The position numbers and the translations under genes were made by a program. The notes under the pieces were generated by a model, which made no database searches, was not told the origin of the DNA, and saw nothing but the letters and a program-made list of their open reading frames with translations. A stretch of DNA of 6,978 bases from Deltaproteobacteria bacterium RIFOXYA12_FULL_61_11 (GTDB lineage: Bacteria; Bdellovibrionota_F; JAHFAK01; YA12-FULL-61-11). The stretch covers positions 1 to 6,978 of the forward strand of contig MGSU01000223.1 of assembly GCA_001799195.1 (NCBI GenBank). Direction: 5' to 3'. Below are positions 1-6,058 of this stretch, in pieces. Each line of letters opens with the position of its first letter. Position 1 is the stretch's first letter.

Positions 1-582
1 CATGGACCAGGTTTCCTCTCCGATGTTCTCGCAGCCATGACCGTGGCCCGAGAACTGGGAGTTACGTTCCCGGAGTTGGCCGAGGCCCTGCGCCGTCCCT
101 TCGAACTCCCGATGCGCATGCAACGCATCCAAGGGGCTGCAGGTCGGACCATTCTGCTGGACTGCTACAACTCCAGTCCCGAAGCAGCCCGTAACGCCTT
201 GTGGACCTTCGTCGAACTCAAACAAGGGCAACCGGGCCTGGCCATCCTCGGTGACATGCGGGAACTCGGCAACCATGCCCATGACCTCCACCGGGAGTTG
301 GGGCTCATCCTCGCGGGACTCGAACTCCAAGGCTGCCTTGCCGTGGGAGAGTATGCGGAAGCCTTGGTCGACGGCGCGGCCGAAGGAGGTTTTCGCGGGA
401 GTCTTCGTAGCGTCACGAGCCTGGAAGAAGCCTCGGCCATCCTCCCCGAACTCGTTACCGGTTTTCAGTGGGTTCTGCTCAAAGCCTCCCGGAGCATGCG
501 TCTCGAACAACTCTTACCGGGACTTGCGCCGGAGTATCGCCTCGCCTCTTCCGACCATTCCCACGGCCACGCAGGAGCCTGA
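1..582 (+). CDS. murF: UDP-N-acetylmuramoyl-tripeptide--D-alanyl-D-alanine ligase MurF, C-terminal part (5' end outside the window)
   Basis: MurF is the cytoplasmic ATP-dependent ligase that adds D-Ala-D-Ala to UDP-MurNAc-tripeptide, the last soluble step of peptidoglycan precursor synthesis. The frame is open from base 1 and ends in TGA, giving 193 visible residues, about the last 40% of a usual 450-residue MurF. Visible are the end of the central domain and the whole C-terminal ligase domain: DCYNSSP (residues 54-60 of the visible part; family form D-S-YNANP), LGDMRELG (83-90) followed by a conserved-type His (97), and KASRSMRLE (161-169; family form K-G/A-SRSM). A short His-containing tail (SSDHSHGHAGA) closes the protein. 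The stretch aligned to the usual G-x-HN-x-x-NALAA motif reads GPGFLSDVLAA, so the typical Asn residues are replaced. An ATG at 37 is internal to the domain and is not the real start. The mraY gene follows after 3 bp. Confidence 0.93.
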   Translation, partial: HGPGFLSDVLAAMTVARELGVTFPELAEALRRPFELPMRMQRIQGAAGRTILLDCYNSSPEAARNALWTFVELKQGQPGLAILGDMRELGNHAHDLHRELGLILAGLELQGCLAVGEYAEALVDGAAEGGFRGSLRSVTSLEEASAILPELVTGFQWVLLKASRSMRLEQLLPGLAPEYRLASSDHSHGHAGA

Positions 583-585
583 ACC

Positions 586-1656
586 ATGCTGTATTACCTG
601 TACGAATGGTTCGGCGCCCAAACGATTACCAATGTTTTCAAATATATTTCCTTCCGCACTTTAATGGCGGCCTCGACCTCCTTCTTGGTTGCCCTGATCG
701 CCGGCCGCTGGTTCATTTCCGCCCTAACCCATCGTCACATCGGCCAGGAGATCCGCACCGACGGGCCCCAGAGCCATTTGAAGAAAAAAGGTACTCCGAC
801 CATGGGCGGGCTGATGATCCTCGGCACCATCATCATCTCGGTCCTACTCTGGGCCCGCTGGGACAATCGTTTCGTCTGGAACGCTCTGGCCGTGTGCTTC
901 GGATTTGGCGCGCTCGGTCTGATGGACGACTACCGCAAGGTCGCCAGGCACAACTCCAAGGGGTTATCCCCTCGCGGCAAAATACTGCTGCAAACCCTGC
1001 TTGCGTTGGGCATCGGGGCCAGCCTCTTCTTCTACGGCTTCGACAGCACCTTGCATTTCCCGTTCTTCAAGGGACTGCAACTCGACCTCGGAGGGTGGTT
1101 CATCCCCTTCGCCGCCCTGGTCATCATCAGCACCTCGAACGCCGTCAACCTCACCGACGGCCTGGACGGTCTGGCCATCGGACCGATGATGATCGCGGCC
1201 GCTTCCTACCTGATCTTCGCCTATATCGCCGGGCACTTCTTCTTCAGTACCTATCTCATGGTTCCCCACGTCCCCGGGGCGGGAGAACTGTCCGTGGTCT
1301 GTGCGGCCGTGCTCGGATCGGGCCTGGGTTTCCTCTGGTACAACACCTACCCTGCGCAAGTCTTCATGGGCGATGTTGGTTCCCTCTCCCTCGGAGCCCT
1401 ACTCGGGTATATCGCCGTGGTGACCAAGCAGGAAATCCTGCTCATCCTCGTCGGTCTGGTCTTCGTACTGGAAACCCTCAGCGTGGTAATCCAGGTCGCC
1501 AGCTTCAAGATGCTGGGACGCCGCTTCTTCAAAATGGCGCCCCTCCACCACCACTTCGAACTCAAAGGGTGGGCCGAGCCTAAGATCATCGTGCGTTTCT
1601 GGATCATTTCGATCATCGCAACGCTGCTGTCTCTCAGCGCGTTGAAATTGAGGTAA
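586..1656 (+). CDS. mraY: Phospho-N-acetylmuramoyl-pentapeptide-transferase MraY
   Basis: MraY is the integral membrane enzyme that transfers phospho-MurNAc-pentapeptide from UDP to undecaprenyl phosphate, forming lipid I at the cytoplasmic face. The 356-residue product has the normal full length. Family motifs are all present: KKGTPTMGG (67-75), the catalytic Asp pair in MDDYRK (D114, D115), [13 protein letters not shown] (185-197), FMGDVGS with the third essential Asp (D263), and the triple-His motif [11 protein letters not shown] (319-329) near the C-terminus. Hydrophobic segments run through the length, fitting the ten-helix fold known for the family. The start is supported by AGGAG at 573-577, 8 bases before the ATG and inside the end of murF, and by the typical N-terminus MLYYLYEW. 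Only 3 bp separate it from murF and 3 bp from ftsW. In the classical cluster murD would follow mraY; here it does not. Confidence 0.98.
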   Translation: MLYYLYEWFGAQTITNVFKYISFRTLMAASTSFLVALIAGRWFISALTHRHIGQEIRTDGPQSHLKKKGTPTMGGLMILGTIIISVLLWARWDNRFVWNALAVCFGFGALGLMDDYRKVARHNSKGLSPRGKILLQTLLALGIGASLFFYGFDSTLHFPFFKGLQLDLGGWFIPFAALVIISTSNAVNLTDGLDGLAIGPMMIAAASYLIFAYIAGHFFFSTYLMVPHVPGAGELSVVCAAVLGSGLGFLWYNTYPAQVFMGDVGSLSLGALLGYIAVVTKQEILLILVGLVFVLETLSVVIQVASFKMLGRRFFKMAPLHHHFELKGWAEPKIIVRFWIISIIATLLSLSALKLR

Positions 1657-1659
1657 GCG

Positions 1660-2799
1660 ATGAAGAAGACCTCGTCGCTACCTTTCCTGGGGCATCAATC
1701 GATCGACTACGTGATCTTCTTCGGCGCGATCCTTGTCGGAGTCTTCGGCTCGGTTGCCGTCTTCAGCTCCAGTGCGGTGTATTCGGAGTTGCGCTACCAG
1801 GATGCCTATCTGCTCTTCAAGAAACAATTGATCTTCCTGGTACTCGGCGTCGGCCTGATGACCTTTTTCGCCCATCTGCGCACGGACCTCATCCGGCACC
1901 TCGTCTATCCGATGCTCGTTCTCGGCTTCCTCCTGCTCGTATTCCTCTTCATCCCTGGCCTCGGTACCAAGGTGAACGCGGCCCAACGGTGGTTCCGCCT
2001 CGGGTTCCTCAGCATCCAACCGGCGGAATTGGCCAAGGTCGGTCTCATGCTCTACCTGGCTCACATCCTGGCAAAGAAAGGCGACAAGGTACGCGAGTTG
2101 GTCCACGGCGTGTTCCCGATCCTCTCCGTCGTCCTGTGCATGATGGTGCTGCTCATCCTACAACCCGATTTCGGCTCCACGGTCCTCGTCGGACTCCTGG
2201 CCCTGCTCATGTTGTTCCTCGCCGGCACCCGTATCTCCTACCTGCTCGGCCTCGTCGCGGTAACGTACCCCTTGCTGCACTATTCCATCATGGGAGTCGA
2301 CTATCGGCGCAAACGTCTGCTCTCCTTCCTCGATCCCTGGGCAGACCCCCAGAACTCCGGCTTCCAGATGATCCAGTCCTTCCTCGGTTTTCATCGCGGC
2401 GGCCTGTTCGGCGTCGGGTTCGGCGATGGGAAACAAAAGCTGCTCTATCTTCCCGAAGCCCATACCGACTTCGTCTTCACCTCGATCGGAGAAGAATTCG
2501 GCTTCCTCGGCGCACTCACCGTCGTGCTCATGTTCCTGGTCCTGATCATCAGGGCCTGGTTCGGGGCAAAATCCCAGGAGGACGATTTCCGCAGACTGGC
2601 CGGTTTCGGCCTGGTACTGCTCCTGGCCTTCCAGACCCTGTTTAATCTCGGGGTCGTGATCGGTCTCTTGCCGACCAAAGGTCTCGCTCTGCCCTTCATA
2701 AGCTACGGAGGCAGCTCCCTCGTGTGCAGCTATCTCCTTGTTGGTCTTCTCTTGAACGTTACTGCGGTGGAACATGGTGGAACGAAACCTCGAACATAA
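1660..2799 (+). CDS. ftsW: Septal peptidoglycan glycosyltransferase FtsW (SEDS family)
   Basis: FtsW is the SEDS-family membrane enzyme that polymerises lipid II into glycan strands at the division septum, working with a class B penicillin-binding protein. The 379-residue product is multi-spanning and of normal length. Seen motifs: WFRLGFLSIQPAELAK (111-126), the segment LPEAHTDFVFTSIGEEFG (264-281), whose Asp270 aligns with the catalytic Asp of E. coli FtsW (D297), and the C-terminal SEDS signature GLLPTKGLALPFISYGGSS (335-353). RodA is a close relative, but the dcw location and the LPEAHTDF text favour FtsW. The region before the catalytic loop reads QSFLGFHRGGLFGVGFGDGKQK, where many relatives have A-x-x-S/N-GG. 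The start is supported by GAGG at 1650-1653, 6 bases before the ATG and inside mraY. The 3' end overlaps murG by 26 bp, which suggests translational coupling. Confidence 0.96.
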   Translation: MKKTSSLPFLGHQSIDYVIFFGAILVGVFGSVAVFSSSAVYSELRYQDAYLLFKKQLIFLVLGVGLMTFFAHLRTDLIRHLVYPMLVLGFLLLVFLFIPGLGTKVNAAQRWFRLGFLSIQPAELAKVGLMLYLAHILAKKGDKVRELVHGVFPILSVVLCMMVLLILQPDFGSTVLVGLLALLMLFLAGTRISYLLGLVAVTYPLLHYSIMGVDYRRKRLLSFLDPWADPQNSGFQMIQSFLGFHRGGLFGVGFGDGKQKLLYLPEAHTDFVFTSIGEEFGFLGALTVVLMFLVLIIRAWFGAKSQEDDFRRLAGFGLVLLLAFQTLFNLGVVIGLLPTKGLALPFISYGGSSLVCSYLLVGLLLNVTAVEHGGTKPRT

Positions 2800-3898
2800 C
2801 ACCGTGCTGTTCACCGGCGGCGGCACCGGCGGGCACCTCTTCCCCGCCCTCAGTGTGGCCGAGGAATTCGTCCGAGCCTGCCGGGCCAAGGTAGTGTTCG
2901 TCGGTACCCCTCGCGGGATAGAGAGTCGAGAGGTTCCTCGCGCCGGGTACCCCCTCCATCTCCTCCCGGTCGTGCGTCTCAAACGGGTCTCTTGGGCCGA
3001 ACGGGTGCGCGCCCTCCTGGCCTTGCCGGTCTCCCTGTTCCTTGCCCTCTGGCTCATCCTCAGGCACCGGCCCATCGTGGTCATCGGTTTCGGCGGTTAT
3101 GCCAGTTTCGCCGTGGGCGCCGTGGCTGCGCTACTCGGTCGCACCCTGGTGCTCATGGAACAGAACAGCATCCCCGGACTCGCCAATCGCCTCCTCGCAC
3201 GATTGGCAAAGCGCATTTTCGTCAGCTTCGCCGAGGCAGCGGCCTGGTTTCCACAACCGGAACGCGTACTTTGGAGCGGCAATCCTCTTCGTCGCAGTTT
3301 CATTCAGGACGTGGCTCGCGGCACTGCTGAGCGGGACGAAACCCATTACACCATCACCATTTTCGGCGGCAGTCAGGGTTCGGCCCTCCTCAATCGGGTC
3401 GTGCCGTCGGCTCTCGGACAACTCGCCTCGGTCCAACGCGAAACCTTGCGGGTTATCCATCAGACCGGCGAGACCGACTTCACCGCCGTGACCAAGGTCT
3501 ACGAAGAAGTGGGGCTCACCGCGGAAACCAGAGCCTTTTTCGACGACCTCGGCTATCACCTCGGCCGCAGCAACTTGGTCATCGCGCGCGCGGGGAGTTC
3601 GGTGTTCGAGCTATCCTATTGCGGGCTGCCGGCCATCGTCATTCCCTTCGCTGGAGCCGCCGACGATCACCAGCGCCATAATGCCAGAGCCTTCGAACGG
3701 ACCGGCGCAGCCTTGGTCGTCGACGAGGCTGACTGCACCCCGGACTTCCTCCGCCGCACGGTGGCGGAAATGATCGAGCACCGTGAAGAATGGTCCCGGC
3801 GCGCCGTAGAAGCCTCGGCCCTGGGGCGGGAGGACTCGGCCCAATTCATCGTCCAAGCGTGCCTGCAGTTGGTCGCACAAGAGGCAGCGCAGCCATGA
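2774..3898 (+). CDS. murG: UDP-N-acetylglucosamine--lipid I N-acetylglucosaminyltransferase MurG
   Basis: MurG is the peripheral inner-membrane GT-B (family GT28) transferase that adds GlcNAc to lipid I to make lipid II, the substrate of FtsW encoded just upstream. The 374-residue product is slightly longer than usual. Motifs in order: glycine-rich loop TGGGTGGHLFPALSVA (14-29), IGFGGYAS (104-111), MEQNSIPGLANR (128-139), SGNPLR (168-173), second glycine-rich loop FGGSQGS (197-203), and the UDP-GlcNAc-binding segment ARAGSSVFELSYCGLPAIVIPF (271-292) followed by DDHQRHNA (297-304). About nine residues precede the usual start of the first strand. The ATG at 2774 lies inside ftsW and has only a weak GGTGG at 2766-2770, so initiation probably depends on coupling to ftsW. 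GTG codons at 2777 and 2804 are less likely starts. The stop overlaps the next gene's ATG as ATGA. Confidence 0.97.
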   Translation: MVERNLEHNTVLFTGGGTGGHLFPALSVAEEFVRACRAKVVFVGTPRGIESREVPRAGYPLHLLPVVRLKRVSWAERVRALLALPVSLFLALWLILRHRPIVVIGFGGYASFAVGAVAALLGRTLVLMEQNSIPGLANRLLARLAKRIFVSFAEAAAWFPQPERVLWSGNPLRRSFIQDVARGTAERDETHYTITIFGGSQGSALLNRVVPSALGQLASVQRETLRVIHQTGETDFTAVTKVYEEVGLTAETRAFFDDLGYHLGRSNLVIARAGSSVFELSYCGLPAIVIPFAGAADDHQRHNARAFERTGAALVVDEADCTPDFLRRTVAEMIEHREEWSRRAVEASALGREDSAQFIVQACLQLVAQEAAQP

Positions 3899-4722
3899 CC
3901 GCGACCATGCTCACCACCCAACGCGTGCGCAAACGCACCTCTCGACCTCGGCCTCGCACGAACTCCAACGCTCGCGGTTCGATACGGCGCTGGCTCCGTC
4001 GCCTGACCCTCGGCTTGCTGCTCGCGGCTTCGACAACGGGGGTCTTTCTCGGTGGGTACGCTGTGTTTACCTCCAACTTCTTCGCCCTCCACGAACCGGT
4101 CTTCTGCTTCGACCAACCCTGTAGCGCGAACCTCGAAAAGGTCCGCCGCTTCGGCTTGCACCATGTGCTCCAACCCTGGTTGGGTCAGAATATCTACTTC
4201 CTCGATACCGCGGCGTTGAGGGCCAGCCTCGAACAACATCCGGACCTGGCTCACACCACGATCCGTCGGGTCTTCCCGAACACCCTGGTAATCCACATCG
4301 TCGAAGAACAGCCCGTCGCGCTCCTGCTGCAAGACGGGGCGCTGTACCTGGTCAATGCCCAGGGCAAAGCCTATAAGAAGGCCAAGCCCAGCAGTGGGAA
4401 AGACCTTCCCGTGATCTCGGCCTGCGCTTCTACCCTCGAACGAGGTGAATGTCTGAGGAAGGCGCTCGAGGCCGTGACCGTTTTCAAGGCTGCGCGCATC
4501 GTTCATCTGGTCTCTGAACTCGGGGTCGAGGCAGAACGTCTGCGCATCGTGTTCACGGACCTCGAGTATCCCGTCTACTTCGCGCTACCTCTCCCGGCGG
4601 ACAGCATCACCCGGCTGAACGCCTCGAGGTCGTACCTAGGAACCCAGAAAACGAGAGTTTTCACCGTCGACCTGTCGTATCCGGGCAAGGCCGTAGCCCG
4701 CACCGACAGAGCATATTTCTAG
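3895..4722 (+). CDS. ftsQ: Cell division protein FtsQ (single-pass membrane protein with POTRA domain)
   Basis: FtsQ is a bitopic divisome protein that binds FtsB/FtsL in the periplasm and connects the cytoplasmic ring to septal wall synthesis. The 275-residue product has the family layout: an Arg-rich cytoplasmic tail (about 1-36), one membrane helix (about 37-58), a POTRA-like region (about 66-143) ending in the typical RRVFPNTLVIHIVEEQPVAL (124-143), then the FtsQ beta domain with YLVNAQGKAYK (151-161) and DLPVIS (170-175). Four cysteines (71, 76, 177, 186) all lie on the periplasmic side; CFDQPC sits where relatives usually have a V-x-G-N type strand. The ATG at 3895 is chosen because it overlaps the murG stop as ATGA and has AAGAGG at 3879-3884, 10 bases upstream; an open frame extends back to 3790 within murG but lacks family similarity. 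MurC, murB and ddl, usually found just before ftsQ, are absent. The family call rests on layout, a few motifs and position. Confidence 0.9.
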   Translation: MTATMLTTQRVRKRTSRPRPRTNSNARGSIRRWLRRLTLGLLLAASTTGVFLGGYAVFTSNFFALHEPVFCFDQPCSANLEKVRRFGLHHVLQPWLGQNIYFLDTAALRASLEQHPDLAHTTIRRVFPNTLVIHIVEEQPVALLLQDGALYLVNAQGKAYKKAKPSSGKDLPVISACASTLERGECLRKALEAVTVFKAARIVHLVSELGVEAERLRIVFTDLEYPVYFALPLPADSITRLNASRSYLGTQKTRVFTVDLSYPGKAVARTDRAYF

Positions 4723-4739
4723 AAGAGGGGGAACATTCT
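4721..4739 (+). promoter_or_regulatory. Strong ribosome binding site of ftsA
   Basis: The sequence AGAAGAGGGGG (4721-4731) begins within the ftsQ stop codon and ends 8 bases before the ftsA ATG. It is a better Shine-Dalgarno match than those of ftsW or murG, and suggests that ftsA is initiated independently rather than only by coupling. Confidence 0.7.
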
Positions 4740-5984
4740 ATGCGCCAAAACAAATCGATCGTCGCCGCGCTCGACATCGGCTCGTCGAAAACCTGTTGCG
4801 TCATCGCGGCACAGCAGGACCGAGCCCTGGAGATCGTGGGTCTCGGAACCACTGTTACCCAAGGCTATCGCCGCGGTGCATTGGTTGACCTCGACAAGAC
4901 GGTCGCCGGGATCCAAGTCGCCATCGAGGAAGCGGAGACCATGGCCGGTGTGGAGATTTCCTCGGTCTATGCAGGGGTCGGAGGTTGTGGGGCAAAAGGG
5001 TTCAACAGCCACGGCGTTGTCGGCATCAAGGGCCGTGAAATCACCCGGACCGACATCGGCCGAGTTATCGAGGCCGCGACCGCGGTAGCCATGCCTCCTG
5101 ACAGGGAGGTCCTCCATATCTTGGTCAACGAGTACCAGGTCGATGATCAGGGGGAGATCCGAGACCCGGTCGGCATTTGCGGCGTGCGACTCGAAGCCAG
5201 GGTTCACCTCGTTACCACTTTGGCCAGCGCGGCCCAGAATGTCATCCGTTGTACCAACCAATGCGGTCTCAAGGTCGAAGACCTCGTGCTCAACCCCATG
5301 GCCTCAGCAGAAGCGGTGCTCGGTCTGGACGAACGCAAGCTCGGAGTCGCCTTGGTCGACATCGGCGGCGGCACCTCCGATCTCGTCATCTACGTCAACG
5401 GCCAGGTCGTCCATACGACCTCGGTCCCAGTCGGCGGAGCCAACATCAGCAATGACATCGCCGTGGGGCTCCGCACACCAACTGCCGAGGCCGACAGACT
5501 GAAGGAGTTGTTCGGGTTGGCGTCGAGTAGCCTGGTGCACAAGGACGAGACGGTCGAAGTCCCCTCCGTCGGCGGCCGGAGCCCGCGGATGATCTCCCGT
5601 AAGATCCTCTGCGACATCATCGAGCCCCGACTCAAAGAACTCCTGCAGATGATCCACCAGGAGCTCGTTGCCTCGGGTTACGAGGGTGAACTCAACTCAG
5701 GGGTTGTCCTGACAGGAGGGGCAGCGCTCATGGAAGGTTTTCCCGAGATGGCCGAGCAGATCTTCGGCTGTCCGGTGCGGAGAGCCTATCCGTCCGTGGG
5801 CGGAGGCTTGTCCGACCTCGTCCACAGTCCTGTTTACAGCACGGTTCTGGGCCTCTTGGTCCACGATCACGCTCAACCGGGGATCAGTGCCGGAAACCGC
5901 ACCAGGAGCCGCGAGCGGAACACCGAGGGAATGTATTTCCGGATGAGGAATCGCATGAGCGGTTTCTTCAAGGAATTCTTCTGA
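4740..5984 (+). CDS. ftsA: Cell division protein FtsA (actin-like membrane tether for FtsZ)
   Basis: FtsA is the actin-family ATPase that anchors FtsZ filaments to the inner membrane through a C-terminal amphipathic helix and recruits later divisome proteins. The 414-residue product is of normal length. Seen: phosphate-1 motif ALDIGSSKTC (10-19), domain 1C text KGFNSHGVVGIKGRE (86-100), QNVIRCTNQCGL (166-177), phosphate-2 motif VDIGGGTSDLVIY (206-218), adenosine motif VVLTGGAALMEGF (322-334), and a C-terminal tail ending YFRMRNRMSGFFKEFF (399-414), which fits the membrane-targeting helix. The segment between about 376 and 398 is polar and probably a flexible linker. The start is fixed by the strong ribosome binding site ending 8 bases upstream and by the family-like N-terminus. 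Spacing is 17 bp from ftsQ, and ftsZ follows, the usual pairing. Confidence 0.97.
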   Translation: MRQNKSIVAALDIGSSKTCCVIAAQQDRALEIVGLGTTVTQGYRRGALVDLDKTVAGIQVAIEEAETMAGVEISSVYAGVGGCGAKGFNSHGVVGIKGREITRTDIGRVIEAATAVAMPPDREVLHILVNEYQVDDQGEIRDPVGICGVRLEARVHLVTTLASAAQNVIRCTNQCGLKVEDLVLNPMASAEAVLGLDERKLGVALVDIGGGTSDLVIYVNGQVVHTTSVPVGGANISNDIAVGLRTPTAEADRLKELFGLASSSLVHKDETVEVPSVGGRSPRMISRKILCDIIEPRLKELLQMIHQELVASGYEGELNSGVVLTGGAALMEGFPEMAEQIFGCPVRRAYPSVGGGLSDLVHSPVYSTVLGLLVHDHAQPGISAGNRTRSRERNTEGMYFRMRNRMSGFFKEFF

Positions 5985-6054
5985 GAGAACGGAGCATGAC
6001 CTACAACACCATTGAGAATCATAGGGGGGTAGCATGGTAGAGAGGGGGGGTAGC
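5985..6054 (+). promoter_or_regulatory. ftsA-ftsZ intergenic leader with duplicated translation-start module
   Basis: This 70-bp gap is the only sizeable non-coding stretch in the window. I see no terminator hairpin and no convincing sigma-70 promoter. It holds a short possible reading frame (ATG at 5996, 14 codons, stop TAG at 6038-6040) and two copies of a G-rich Shine-Dalgarno sequence, each followed by TAGC and ATG. The second ATG (6055) matches the expected FtsZ N-terminus; the first (6034) is in the same frame. Its likely role is control of ftsZ translation, inferred from position only. Confidence 0.6.
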
Positions 6055-6058
6055 ATGG
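6023..6058 (+). repeat. Direct repeat of ribosome binding site plus start codon before ftsZ
   Basis: Copy 1 (6023-6037) is A, six G, then TAGCATGG. Copy 2 (6043-6058) is A, seven G, then TAGCATGG. They are identical except for one G in the run, and are separated by TAGAG (6038-6042). The two ATGs (6034 and 6055) are 21 bp apart and therefore in frame. Each ATG has its own Shine-Dalgarno sequence AGGGG, 6 bases (copy 1) and 7 bases (copy 2) upstream. Confidence 0.85.

Noticed and set aside
468-1583. Open frame of 371 codons on the + strand, out of frame with murF and mraY
   Set aside because: The Arg/Pro-rich text is typical of a shifted frame over a GC-rich gene; mraY in the other frame has every catalytic motif.
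2158-3084. Open frame of 308 codons on the - strand across ftsW and murG
   Set aside because: It crosses two clear conserved genes, has a Glu/Arg-rich composition without motifs, and has no promoter or ribosome binding site evidence.
3790-3894. Upstream extension of ftsQ inside murG
   Set aside because: It would need a 105-bp overlap with murG and adds Arg/Gly/Pro-rich text without FtsQ similarity; the ATGA start at 3895 with AAGAGG upstream is much better supported.
5985-6022. Possible terminator or sigma-70 promoter after ftsA
   Set aside because: No inverted repeat with a T run and no pair of -35/-10 boxes at proper spacing could be made out.
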